64,000 bases of DNA from Gammaproteobacteria bacterium (lineage in GTDB: Bacteria; Pseudomonadota; Gammaproteobacteria; VBWC01), in NCBI GenBank assembly GCA_023266115.1, contig JAHFRU010000002.1, positions 1-64,000 on the forward strand, given 5' to 3'. The stretch's first letter is position 1. Every line of letters begins with the position of its first letter. The translations under genes were made by a program, and so were the position numbers. The notes below the pieces were generated by a model, which did no database searches, was not told the DNA's origin, and saw only the letters and a program-made list of their open reading frames with translations. Below are positions 25,773 through 37,087 of this stretch, in pieces.

Positions 25773-27272
25773 TTAGCGAGTGGTTTCCTGTGCCAATACC
25801 GCCTGGAATTGATCTCTGCGTGCAGTGATTCGCGAGCGCTGATAGTCGCTTATTCTGTCAGTGTATTTCAGGGCTATTTTCAACTGCTCGATGGCCGAGG
25901 CCGTTTCTCCGATCAAATAATAGTACTCTGCCAGTGACTGGTGCGCGTTTACCACTTGGCCGGATGCCTCTTCGACGCGGGCAAGAAGCTGGTAAAGTAG
26001 CAACGTCGGTTTTTTGCGTCGGCTATATTCCTCGAGCAGTGATCGAGCTTGGTCTGCCTGCTGGTCTTGCAGTAACGCCTCGGCATATCGGATAGTCAGG
26101 GGATAGTTATACGGAAATAACTTAAAGGCATTTGCATGGATTGCGACAGCCTGCCCGGTGTTTCCCCGCGCCAGGTCGTGCTTGGCAAGCGCAAGCAGGT
26201 AGGGGAGTCTTTCCGGGTCATCTTTAAGTAATATATCCAGCTGAACACGCGATTCGTCAAGCTGCGAATCGGCCAGCAACGCGAGTACGTAGCCGTAACG
26301 CAGCGCCGAAGTGTCTTCCGCCGACGCGTCCTTTAACTTCTCCCGGAAATAATTGATCGCTTGGGGAGGCGAGGATTGCATCACCCGTAATTTTGCCTGC
26401 ACCAGACGATAGGCGGACCTGCCAGTGTCTTGTCGCGCGGGGTACGTTTCGGCGCGGGCCATCGAGTCCGCGATACGGGCATGCGTAACCGGATGGGTTT
26501 GAAGAAATTCCGGTAGATCGCTGTCGTAGTACCGGGTGGCCTGTTGTAGCCGCTCGAAGAATGCAGGCATGCTGCGCGGATTAAAGCCGGCTTGAGCGAG
26601 TGTCTGAATCCCGACACGGTCGGCTTCTTTTTCGTGCGCCCGGGTGAAGTTAATCTGGCTCTGTACCGAACCTGCGGCGGCAGCGACTATGGCTGCTTCG
26701 GTAACCTGGCTATTCTGAGCGCCGAGAATGATTGCGGCCAGTACCGCGGCCCCGGTCGGAATGCTCATTTTCGATGCGGCTTCATAGGCCCTGGCAAGAT
26801 GGCGTTGCGTAACGTGCGCGATTTCGTGTGCCAGCACGGCAGCAAGCTCACCCTCGGTTTCGGTCGCGAGTATAAGACCGGTGTTGATGCCGATAAAGCC
26901 CCCGGGGGCGGCAAACGCGTTGATAGAGGGATCTTCTACAACGAAAAATGTGAATTCCTGCGATGGACTATCCGAGCTGGATGCGAGTCGAAATCCAAGC
27001 GATTCGACATATTCTACGATCTCCGGTTCCTCGATTATCTTAAGTGTTGCGCGGATCTGGCGCATAAAGGCTTCGCCGCGCCGCCGTTCCTCGTCGGCGG
27101 ACATGAAAGTGCTGGTGGTATCACCAATATCGGGAAGCCCATCCGCGAAACTCAGCGATGACGGCGATCCGGGAGCCAGGATCAGGCTGACAACAAGGAC
27201 CGAAGACGCAAGGGGTCGCAAAGAATGCTCCGTGGATAAACTCGCTGTTGAGTACGATAATTCGACCGGCAC
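25773..27272 (-). CDS. bepA: BepA-like M48 metalloprotease with TPR domain
   Basis: BepA is a periplasmic protease and chaperone that controls assembly of outer-membrane proteins such as LptD. The 499-residue protein has an N-terminal signal (about 18-43), the zinc site HEIAH with a third ligand in AHEKEADRVG, the NAFAAPGGFIGINTGLI stretch, and a C-terminal TPR region (about 270-490) as in BepA. GTG 27272 is the start of the frame; no stronger start is visible. The function is inferred from the domain layout. It converges with the frameshifted TerB gene and is divergent from the lipoprotein at 27487. Confidence 0.9.
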   Translation of the reverse strand: MPVELSYSTASLSTEHSLRPLASSVLVVSLILAPGSPSSLSFADGLPDIGDTTSTFMSADEERRRGEAFMRQIRATLKIIEEPEIVEYVESLGFRLASSSDSPSQEFTFFVVEDPSINAFAAPGGFIGINTGLILATETEGELAAVLAHEIAHVTQRHLARAYEAASKMSIPTGAAVLAAIILGAQNSQVTEAAIVAAAAGSVQSQINFTRAHEKEADRVGIQTLAQAGFNPRSMPAFFERLQQATRYYDSDLPEFLQTHPVTHARIADSMARAETYPARQDTGRSAYRLVQAKLRVMQSSPPQAINYFREKLKDASAEDTSALRYGYVLALLADSQLDESRVQLDILLKDDPERLPYLLALAKHDLARGNTGQAVAIHANAFKLFPYNYPLTIRYAEALLQDQQADQARSLLEEYSRRKKPTLLLYQLLARVEEASGQVVNAHQSLAEYYYLIGETASAIEQLKIALKYTDRISDYQRSRITARRDQFQAVLAQETTR

Positions 27273-27486
27273 GCTGTAGCGTTGGTTCCGGATAACCGGC
27301 GCCGGCTATTGGTCGCCGGGGTGCAAAATTCCGCCCACGAGGATTCTATCACCGAATAAATTGTAGGGGATGATGGCGGAAGATGGTAGGATTTGAACAC
27401 TCACCGACCGCACATTGTAAAGATGGCATAATTGTGCCGGCCGCGTCTTATCAGGATGCTTGGTACTATAGATAGCAGGGGGAACT

Positions 27487-27864
27487 ATGACGAGAAATTA
27501 TTCGGTCTTTATCATTGTTGCCGCGCTGATGCTGGCATGTTCGAAGGGAGACAGCAGCAAGACGCCGGCGGCGTCCGCGACTGCCGGCGGTTCGGTCGGC
27601 GTCAAAATCCTTATGCCAGTAGACCGTTCCAAAATAAATGCCGATTCCGTTACGGTTACTTACGAGGTCAAACCCAGCCCCAACGGGGATCACATTCACG
27701 TTTACGTCGATGATCGCAAGCCTGATGTGCTAAGAAAGCTTAAAGGGGATTATGACATAGCGGGTCTGACGCCGGGCGAACATACCGTGGCTATTAAGGA
27801 AGTGAACGCTGGTCATACGCCAACCGGTCACGATGCCGTCGTGCACTTTACAGTGGAAAAATAG
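27487..27864 (+). CDS. Small lipoprotein of unknown function
   Basis: The 125-residue product has a lipoprotein signal with lipobox LMLAC (Cys18). The mature part looks like a single beta-sandwich: VKILMPVDRSKINADSV, VTYEVKPSPNGDHIHVYVD and GLTPGEHTVAIKEVNAG, with a HIHVYVD segment typical of small periplasmic beta domains that could bind metal. AGGGGGA precedes ATG 27487. I cannot name a substrate or partner. Confidence 0.75.
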   Translation: MTRNYSVFIIVAALMLACSKGDSSKTPAASATAGGSVGVKILMPVDRSKINADSVTVTYEVKPSPNGDHIHVYVDDRKPDVLRKLKGDYDIAGLTPGEHTVAIKEVNAGHTPTGHDAVVHFTVEK

Positions 27865-27957
27865 CGCGCTGATTTATTGCTCCATCGAGGCGCGGCGGTT
27901 GTCGCCTGATACAGCGCGAGTGCTGTCGCGAATGATGGAGTCTTTCCTGCATTTATT

Positions 27958-28734
27958 ATGATGAAGATAATTACGGTTAACGTTAACGGTATACGGTCAG
28001 CTGCCAGCAAGGAGTTTTTCAAGTGGATGGCCAAGCAGGAGGCGGATTTAATTTGCCTGCAGGAGACCAAGGCGCAAGAGCACCAGCTTACCGCCGAGAT
28101 ATTCCGACCCGCTGGATATCATGCGTTTTTTCATGATGCGCAAAAGAAAGGCTACAGCGGCGTAGCGCTTTATTGTAGAAGAAGACCGAACAAGGTGACC
28201 ATGGGCTTGAACTGGCCTGACTTCGATAGTGAAGGCCGTTATGTTCAGGCGGATTTTGGCCGGTTAAGTATTGCGTCACTGTATATGCCGTCTGGATCGT
28301 CCGGTCCGGAACGACAGGCCGTCAAATTCGATGTTATGGCGAGAATGATGCCGCTCTTGAAAAAGAGGTGCCGCGAAAAACGCGATTACATCATCTGTGG
28401 CGACTGGAATATCGCGCATAGGGAGATTGATCTTAAAAACTGGCGCGGGAATCAGAAAAATTCCGGATTTCTTCCGGAGGAACGAGCGTGGCTGGACGAA
28501 CTTTTTGGGGCGGCAGGATTTATCGACGCATTCCGCGAGGTCAATCAACAGCCAGACCAGTATACGTGGTGGTCAAACCGCGGTCAGGCATGGTCAAAAA
28601 ATGTGGGATGGCGCATTGATTATCAAATCGCTTCGCCGACGCTCAGGGATAAGATAAAATCCGCCTCGATATACAAGGCGCAACGCTTTTCTGATCACGC
28701 TCCGTTGATCATCGAATACGACTACGACCTGTAA
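27958..28734 (+). CDS. xthA: Exodeoxyribonuclease III (AP endonuclease)
   Basis: Exonuclease III cuts DNA at abasic sites and removes 3' blocks in base excision repair. The 258-residue protein has the family motifs: NVNGIRS, LQETKA with the metal-binding Glu, YSGVALY, GDWNIAHREIDL with catalytic Asp and Asn, and the C-terminal WRIDYQ and FSDHAPL with the catalytic His. Length and order of motifs are normal. ATG 27958 and ATG 27961 are adjacent. It converges with the Rieske ferredoxin gene 14 bp downstream. Confidence 0.95.
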   Translation: MMKIITVNVNGIRSAASKEFFKWMAKQEADLICLQETKAQEHQLTAEIFRPAGYHAFFHDAQKKGYSGVALYCRRRPNKVTMGLNWPDFDSEGRYVQADFGRLSIASLYMPSGSSGPERQAVKFDVMARMMPLLKKRCREKRDYIICGDWNIAHREIDLKNWRGNQKNSGFLPEERAWLDELFGAAGFIDAFREVNQQPDQYTWWSNRGQAWSKNVGWRIDYQIASPTLRDKIKSASIYKAQRFSDHAPLIIEYDYDL

Positions 28735-28747
28735 CGCCGAACGTATC

Positions 28748-29083
28748 CTAATCCTGGCGATTGTCGCGAACCTGTACGAGGCCGTTGCAGACTCGCACGG
28801 GAAATGTCGCGATGTCTTCATAAGCCGGCGGAGAGAGCACCGCGCCAGTACGTATGCAAAAGCGCGCGCCGTGCCTTGGGCAGGCGATCTGGTCTCCTTC
28901 TATCGGTCCGCCCGTTAATGTCGCGCCGTCGTGAGTACAGACGTCCTCGATAGCATAGAACGTGCCTTCGATGTTAAAAACGGCAATCAATGCGTCGTCG
29001 ACCTCGGTGACGCGATAATTGCCGGGCGATAATTCTCCTGCCGGTACTACGTCGATCCAGTCACTCACGGGAATTCTTCCCAT
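28748..29083 (-). CDS. Rieske [2Fe-2S] ferredoxin
   Basis: This 111-residue protein binds a Rieske cluster through CTHDG and CPRHGARF, each with one Cys and one His. It resembles the small soluble ferredoxins of dioxygenases and nitrite reductase small subunits, and it has no membrane anchor. It is the last gene of the suf operon, 46 bp after sufT, and may be a client of the machinery, an electron donor or both (inference). Confidence 0.92.
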   Translation of the reverse strand: MGRIPVSDWIDVVPAGELSPGNYRVTEVDDALIAVFNIEGTFYAIEDVCTHDGATLTGGPIEGDQIACPRHGARFCIRTGAVLSPPAYEDIATFPVRVCNGLVQVRDNRQD

Positions 29084-29129
29084 CCGCGATTGTTCGGTCC
29101 GGTGTTGCCGAGTTCTTGAGCGACACGAA

Positions 29130-29663
29130 TTACCACATCATGCCGGTTCTTAGTTTCGCTTCCTCGCTCATCATGCTTTGATCCCACGGAGGATCGAACA
29201 CCAGTTCGATGTTCGCTTTCGTCACGTTTGGGACTGTGAGAACCTTGTTTCGCACGTCTTCTACGAGAATCGGGCCCATGCCGCACCCCACTGCCGTCAA
29301 GGTCATCTTGATGTTCACCCGATTTCCGCCATCCTCGATCGCCGAAATGCTGCACTCGTAGATCAGGCCGAGATCGACGATGTTGGTTGGAATCTCCGGG
29401 TCGTAACAGGTTTTCAGGATGGCCCAAACCTTGGCTTCGTCTACCGGGCCGCCAGCGACGTTGTCGTCGTCGATGTTGGTAACCGGTTGCAGTCCGAGGG
29501 CGTCCGCGTCTTTTCCGTCTATCCGTGCAAGATTGCCCTGAATATTGATCGTATAACTGCCACCCAGTGCCTGCGTAATCGTGACCTGCGTGCCCGCCGG
29601 AATGGTGATTTTGGTGCCTGCCGGGATCAGCACTGCGTCGCAGTCGCGTTTTAGTATTTCCAT
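29130..29663 (-). CDS. sufT: SufT-like iron-sulfur cluster assembly protein (DUF59/MIP18 domain)
   Basis: The 177-residue product has an N-terminal SufT-specific region (IPAGTKITIPAGTQVTITQA) and a C-terminal MIP18/DUF59 domain: VWAILKTCYDPEIPTNIVDL, then LTAVGCGMGP and ELVFDPPWDQSMMSEEA. SufT proteins help mature Fe-S proteins downstream of the scaffold. The conserved Cys of the DPEIP and GCGMGP motifs is present. It lies 40 bp after sufU in the same operon, which supports the assignment. Confidence 0.9.
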   Translation of the reverse strand: MEILKRDCDAVLIPAGTKITIPAGTQVTITQALGGSYTINIQGNLARIDGKDADALGLQPVTNIDDDNVAGGPVDEAKVWAILKTCYDPEIPTNIVDLGLIYECSISAIEDGGNRVNIKMTLTAVGCGMGPILVEDVRNKVLTVPNVTKANIELVFDPPWDQSMMSEEAKLRTGMMW

Positions 29664-29703
29664 GATTCGTATTGGTCGGGATTCGCTTGTCTGGATGTAG
29701 CTA

Positions 29704-30155
29704 CTATTCCGTAGTAGCTGCCTGTGGCTTTTGCGCCTGCGCCGCCTTTAACGTATGCCAGCAAAGCGTGGCGCATTTTACCCGCATCGGGAAGCGTCTC
29801 ACACCTGCCAGCGCGGCAAGCTTGCCGACTTGTCCGGCATCTACCGGCGCGTCTGCATCGGCCGTAACCATGTCCTGGAAGTGGTGAAACAATGTATCGG
29901 CTTCCTGCTCTGTTTTCCCCTTGAGCTGCTGGGTCATCATTGATGCAGAGGCAACGGATATAGCGCAACCGGAAGCCTCGAAGCTGACGTCCTGGATAAC
30001 TCCGTCCACGACCTTCATATAAACGTTGAGGCGGTCACCGCACAACGGGTTAAAGCCCTCGGCCGTTCGATTGGCGTCCTCCATGCGATGGAAGTTTCGC
30101 GGATGCTTGTTATGGTCGACGATGACTTCCTGGTAAAGATCCTGTAAATCCAGCA

Positions 30156-30156
<1 letters not shown>
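29704..30156 (-). CDS. sufU: SufU-type scaffold or sulfur-transfer protein
   Basis: The 150-residue protein is NifU/IscU-like, with conserved Cys39 (in NPLCGD), Cys64 (SGCAIS) and Cys127 (VKCATLCWHTL), plus an extra Cys131. The insertion between Cys64 and Cys127 is longer than in IscU, as in SufU of SUF systems, where the protein accepts sulfur from SufS and is zinc-dependent. Its start overlaps the sufS stop by one base (TAATG), so the two are translationally coupled. No sufE is present, which fits SufU taking its place. Confidence 0.9.
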
Positions 30157-31404
<1,248 letters not shown>

Positions 31405-31415
<11 letters not shown>

Positions 31416-32760
31416 TGTAGACCAGCCCTCTCAAACTCGTGCCTGCGGGCAGCCGGTTGAGGATGGTTTGCTCCAGTTGCTTCCTGAGAGGCGCGATCTC
31501 GATCCGTCTGATTACATCGTCAACAAATGCGAACGTTAAAAGATTCCGCGCCAGTGCTTCATCGACACCGCGGGAGCGCAAGTAAAATATCGCGTCGTCA
31601 TCCAGCTGGCCGATGGTTGCACCGTGTGCGCATTTGACATCGTCGGCGTAGATTTCCAGCTCCGGCTTGGTGTCGATTTCGGAATTGCGCGACAGCAGGA
31701 GATTGCGATTCGTCTGGCTGGAGTCGGTTTTCTGTGCTCGCTCGTGTACTACCACCTTGCCGTTGAATACCGCGCGCGCGTTGCCGTTTAACACGCCTTT
31801 ATAGTATTCAGTACTTTTCCCATGCGGTTTCAGGTGATCAATACGGGTATGATGGTCGACATGTTGCCTGCCATCACCCATATAAAGCCCGTCCAGACGG
31901 CATTCCGCGCCTTCCGCCTGCAAGGTTACGCGAATGTCTGTTCTGGCAAGTGCTGCGCCAAGTGCGACGGAATGCGAATGGTAGAAACTGTCGCGGTTCT
32001 GTGTAACGTCGATTTCGCTGAAATGAAATCCTGTAGTGTTTTCCTGCTGTAGTTTTATATGGGTTACCCGGGCATTGTCGTTAACCGTGATGCTCGTTAC
32101 CGAGTTGGTAAACGTCGCTTTGCCACCCGTGGTCGAGTAGTGTTCGACGATGGTTGCCTGGCTGTCGGTATCCGCGACGATAACGTTGCGGCATTGCGAT
32201 GTGATGGCCCGATCTTGATCGCCGGAAATAAATAATAGCCAGATAGGCTGTTTCAGCACTGTTCTCGGGGCCAGGCGGATAAATATGCCATCCGTCATAA
32301 AGGCGGCGTTGAGCGCGCCAAAGCCGTTTCGAAATACTGTCGGGGAATTTTCCAGCAGCGATTCAACCGCGGCCGGCTCATCCCGCAGTTTTGTCGCCAG
32401 GCTGGAAACTTCCGCGCCGGCCGGCATCGCGGCAGTGTCGGACAAAACCCTGGAGAAATGGCCATTGACGAATACGATGCGTATGCATTCGACGCCCGCG
32501 GGAATCAGGCGTTCTATGTCAGTGAGCGCAAGGTGCGACGACGGTTCCAGTACCGAATCAAATGGTTGTTTTTCGAGTGCCTTGACGCTCGTGTACTTCC
32601 AGTCCTCATCGCGATGGCCAGGAAATCCCAGCTCACGGAAGCGATCCAGCGCGTTACGGCGCCATGCGGTCGCCCACGGGGCGTCATGGCCGGGAAGATG
32701 ATTTTCCGCCGCGGAGAATTGAGCGAGATAGAATTCCGAACTACCTGCCGCCGTCGTCAT
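31405..32760 (-). CDS. sufD: SufD, Fe-S assembly scaffold subunit
   Basis: SufD joins SufB and SufC in the SufBC2D complex that builds Fe-S clusters and supplies iron. The 451-residue protein has the N-terminal helical part (GHRDEDWKYT) and the beta-helix core typical of the family, with KPELEIYADDVKCAHGATIG and SRGVDEALARNLL near the end. The start overlaps sufC by 4 bp (ATGA). Function is by family and operon context. Confidence 0.95.
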
Positions 32761-33512
32761 GCCGCTCCGGCCTTCGATCCGATCCAGCCATAGCCGTGCT
32801 TCTCAAGTTCCAGGGCCAGCGACTTGTCGCCCGTACGCTGAATACGGCCGTGCGCCAGTACATGAACCTTGTCGGGCACGATGTAATCGAGCAGGCGCTG
32901 GTAATGCGTGACCAGAATAATCGCGCGATCCTTGTTGCGCAGCTTGTTGACGCCGCCGGCGACGCTCTTAAGCGCGTCGATATCAAGCCCGGAATCAGTT
33001 TCATCCAGAACCGCCAGGCGCGGTTCAAGTACCGCCATCTGGAAAATTTCGTTGCGCTTTTTCTCTCCGCCGGAAAAGCCCTCATTGACTGAGCGATTCA
33101 TCAATGATTCGTCCATGTTGACAATCTTCATTTTCTCGCGCACCAAGCTTAGGAAGTCGACAGCATCCAGCTCTTCTTCACCGTGGTGCCTGCGAATCGC
33201 ATTCAATCCTGCCTTCAGCATGTAAATATTGTTGACCCCCGGGATCTCGACCGGGTACTGGAAAGCCAGAAAGACCCCTTCATGCGCGCGCTCGTCCGGC
33301 GACAGCGCGAGCAGATCCTTGCCCATATAAGTAACGGTACCGCGCGTGACCTCATATCCGCTGCGTCCGGCGAGCACGTGCGCAAGCGTGCTTTTACCAG
33401 ACCCATTAGGGCCCATAATCGCGTGAACTTCACCGGCTTTTACCTCCAGGTCGATTCCATTGACGATGGGCTTTCCAGCGACGCTGACGTGCAGATCCTT
33501 GATGCTCAACAT
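32757..33512 (-). CDS. sufC: SufC, Fe-S assembly ATPase
   Basis: The 251-residue ABC-type ATPase drives conformational change of SufBD. Motifs are Walker A GPNGSGKST, signature SGGEKKRNEI, and Walker B with DETDSGLDIDAL, which is the SufC-specific reading. It has no membrane domain. It follows sufB by 30 bp and overlaps sufD by 4 bp. Confidence 0.96.
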   Translation of the reverse strand: MLSIKDLHVSVAGKPIVNGIDLEVKAGEVHAIMGPNGSGKSTLAHVLAGRSGYEVTRGTVTYMGKDLLALSPDERAHEGVFLAFQYPVEIPGVNNIYMLKAGLNAIRRHHGEEELDAVDFLSLVREKMKIVNMDESLMNRSVNEGFSGGEKKRNEIFQMAVLEPRLAVLDETDSGLDIDALKSVAGGVNKLRNKDRAIILVTHYQRLLDYIVPDKVHVLAHGRIQRTGDKSLALELEKHGYGWIGSKAGAA

Positions 33513-33542
33513 ATTGAAACAAAGCCCTCGATGGAAAAATAA

Positions 33543-34991
<1,449 letters not shown>

Positions 34992-35113
34992 CGACAGTGT
35001 CCTGAGAAATCGTCAAGCGGTCAAGCATGGGACCAGATAATAAATTCTATTATTCAATTAGTTATCAATACATCGGCTAACGCGGAATGGGTCGGAGCAA
35101 CCACACGAAATAA

Positions 35114-35134
35114 ACCTGACTAAAATACTCAGGT
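35114..35134. promoter_or_regulatory. IscR-type (Rrf2 family) operator of the suf operon
   Basis: ACCTGACTAAAATACTCAGG (35114-35133) plus T is an imperfect palindrome, close to the type 1 IscR site with its CCTGACTAA half. It starts one base after the -10 hexamer and so covers the transcription start, consistent with repression when cluster-loaded. Binding is inferred from the match only. Confidence 0.7.
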
Positions 35135-35135
35135 A

Positions 35136-35164
35136 AATATACTCGTCCCAAGGTACGTGGTCAA
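35136..35164 (-). promoter_or_regulatory. sigma70 promoter of the suf operon
   Basis: On the minus strand TTGACC (35164-35159) and TATATT (35141-35136) are exactly 17 bp apart. They point toward sufB and abut the IscR-type operator. Confidence 0.75.
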
Positions 35165-35188
35165 GTTTAGTGGAATTATCGATACATT

Positions 35189-35797
35189 CTAGCTTTTTTT
35201 ACCGCGCCGAAACCGATAGATGGCGATTTCACCGAGCAAGTTCGGCGCGAACCGCATGCCGAGCGAACGCTTGTGGCGCTGGTCGACCACGGTCCGTTCC
35301 AGAATTTCGATATTTTTCTTGGTACAGAGCTGCTCGAAATCCTTTACGGTGCACAAGTGCAGGTTAGGGCTGTTATACCAGTCGTAAGGCAGAATGTTGG
35401 ACACCGGCATATGGCCGGTGATGGCCAGCTGAAAGCGTGCCAGCCAATGGCCGAAATTTGGAAATGTGACGATCCCTTCCCGGCCGACGCGCAGCATTTC
35501 ATCGAGAACCCGGTCGGGATAATGGACCGCCTGCAGCGTCTGTGACATGACTACATAGTCAAACGAGTCGGCATCGAACTCCGATAAGCCGGCGTCCAAG
35601 TCAGTTTGAATGATATTGATGCCGGCCTCGATGCATTGCAGTACGTTCTGATAGTCGATCTCAATGCCGTAGCCGTTGACATTGCGGGTATCCCTCAAAT
35701 ATTTCAGCAACACGCCGTCGCCGCAGCCGAGATCCAGGATGCGGCTGCCTGGCGCTATCCACTCGCTGATAATTTCCAGTTCCGGACGCAACGCCAT
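35189..35797 (-). CDS. metW: MetW, methionine biosynthesis methyltransferase-like protein
   Basis: The 202-residue protein has a class I methyltransferase fold with SAM-binding segment ILDLGCGDGVLLKYL near the N-terminus and FDYVVMSQTLQAVHYPD after it. MetW is needed with MetX for homoserine acylation in many proteobacteria and forms a complex with it. Its start overlaps the metX stop by one base (TGATG), indicating coupled translation. The 3' end is near the suf promoter, which runs in the same direction. Confidence 0.93.
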   Translation of the reverse strand: MALRPELEIISEWIAPGSRILDLGCGDGVLLKYLRDTRNVNGYGIEIDYQNVLQCIEAGINIIQTDLDAGLSEFDADSFDYVVMSQTLQAVHYPDRVLDEMLRVGREGIVTFPNFGHWLARFQLAITGHMPVSNILPYDWYNSPNLHLCTVKDFEQLCTKKNIEILERTVVDQRHKRSLGMRFAPNLLGEIAIYRFRRGKKS

Positions 35798-36942
35798 CAG
35801 CGGGACACCTCGGCAACCCGGTTCATATAGGCCCTGAAGACATCTAAATAATGCGGGATCGGCATCAGAAACGCGTCATGACCCTGATGGGCCTCGATTT
35901 CTGCGTAGCTGACATCCTGGTCGTCATCCAGCAAAGCCTTGACGATTTCGCGCGAGCGGGCGGATGAAAAACGCCAGTCGCTGGTGAACGATACGACAAA
36001 GAATTTCGCGGTAGCATGATCCAGCGCTTTCGCCAAATTGTGGTCGTAATCCGCCGCGGGATCAAAGTAATCCAGCGCTTTGGTCATTAGCAAATAGGTG
36101 TTTGCATCAAAGTGCTCGGCGAAAGCCTCCGCCTGATGACGCAGGTAGCTCTCGACCTGAAATTCAACATCAAAGCCAAACCCGAATTTTCCGTCGCGCA
36201 GTTCCCGGCCGAATTTACCGCCCATGGCGTCATCCGATAGATAGGTGATATGCCCCAGCATACGCGCCAGTTTGAGGCCGCGGAGAGGCTTTACACCATG
36301 CTCATCGTAGCGGCCATCGTAAAAGTCCGGATCAGAACGGATCGCCTGTCGCGCGACTTCGTTAAACGCAATGTTCTGAGCGGAAAGTTTCGGTGCTGCT
36401 GCGATAACCACCGCATGGCGCAATCGGTTCGGGAGATCAATCGCCCATTGCAAAGCCTGCATGCCACCCAGGCTGCCGCCGATCACCGCCGCCCACTGCT
36501 TGATACCCAGTGCGTCGCTGAAGCGTGCCTGACTGCGGGTCCAATCCTTCACCGTAACCACCGGAAAATCCGGCCCGTAGGGCCGGCCTGTTGCCGGATT
36601 GGTGCTCATGGGTCCGGTCGATCCCCTGCACCCCCCCAGGTTGTTGCTACAAACGACAAAAAAACGTTCCGTATCGATAGGCTTGCCGGGGCCGATGCAT
36701 GTTTCCCACCAGCCTGATTTGCGGTCGTCAACGTGGTGGTAACCCGCCGCGTGGGCGTCGCTGGAAAGCGCATGGCAAACCAGCACCGCATTGCTGCGGG
36801 AGGCATTGAGCTCGCCGTATGTTTCATAGACGAGATCGTAGTATTCGAGAGTCTTGCCGCCATCCAGCGACAATGGTTCGTCGAAGTGTATCGATTTTGG
36901 CACAACCAGGCCGACGGAGTCGGCCGGAAACGGTTCTGGCAT
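35797..36942 (-). CDS. metX: Homoserine O-acyltransferase
   Basis: MetX acylates homoserine in the first committed step of methionine synthesis. The 381-residue alpha/beta hydrolase has the nucleophile Ser in GGSLGGMQ, the catalytic Asp in FTSDWRF and the His in HQGHDAF, with [14 protein letters not shown] near the N-terminus and [13 protein letters not shown]. Family studies show that MetX enzymes paired with MetW in gammaproteobacteria often use succinyl-CoA rather than acetyl-CoA; the choice cannot be made from the visible motifs. The gene contains a run of seven C at 36631-36637. It is coupled to metW. Confidence 0.93.
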   Translation of the reverse strand: MPEPFPADSVGLVVPKSIHFDEPLSLDGGKTLEYYDLVYETYGELNASRSNAVLVCHALSSDAHAAGYHHVDDRKSGWWETCIGPGKPIDTERFFVVCSNNLGGCRGSTGPMSTNPATGRPYGPDFPVVTVKDWTRSQARFSDALGIKQWAAVIGGSLGGMQALQWAIDLPNRLRHAVVIAAAPKLSAQNIAFNEVARQAIRSDPDFYDGRYDEHGVKPLRGLKLARMLGHITYLSDDAMGGKFGRELRDGKFGFGFDVEFQVESYLRHQAEAFAEHFDANTYLLMTKALDYFDPAADYDHNLAKALDHATAKFFVVSFTSDWRFSSARSREIVKALLDDDQDVSYAEIEAHQGHDAFLMPIPHYLDVFRAYMNRVAEVSR

Positions 36943-37087
36943 CGCTTGATCCGTCCGCCGGTAGCGGTGAAAAATCCGCTGAGTCTAACGGTAGAGGGGG
37001 GTGCACGCAACTGACTCAATTGGTGGGGACTATGCCCTGCCGGACTTAAAGCCGCGGAACACCGGGCAGTACGCGGATAGGCGTCGT

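Noticed and set aside
27370-27410. tRNA-like sequence (GGTAGGATTTGAAC) near the BepA gene
   Set aside because: No acceptor stem, D-arm or anticodon loop can be built around it.
36943-37087. Possible SAM riboswitch upstream of metX
   Set aside because: The 145-bp leader shows no arrangement of conserved SAM-I or SAM-II core elements that I can recognise.
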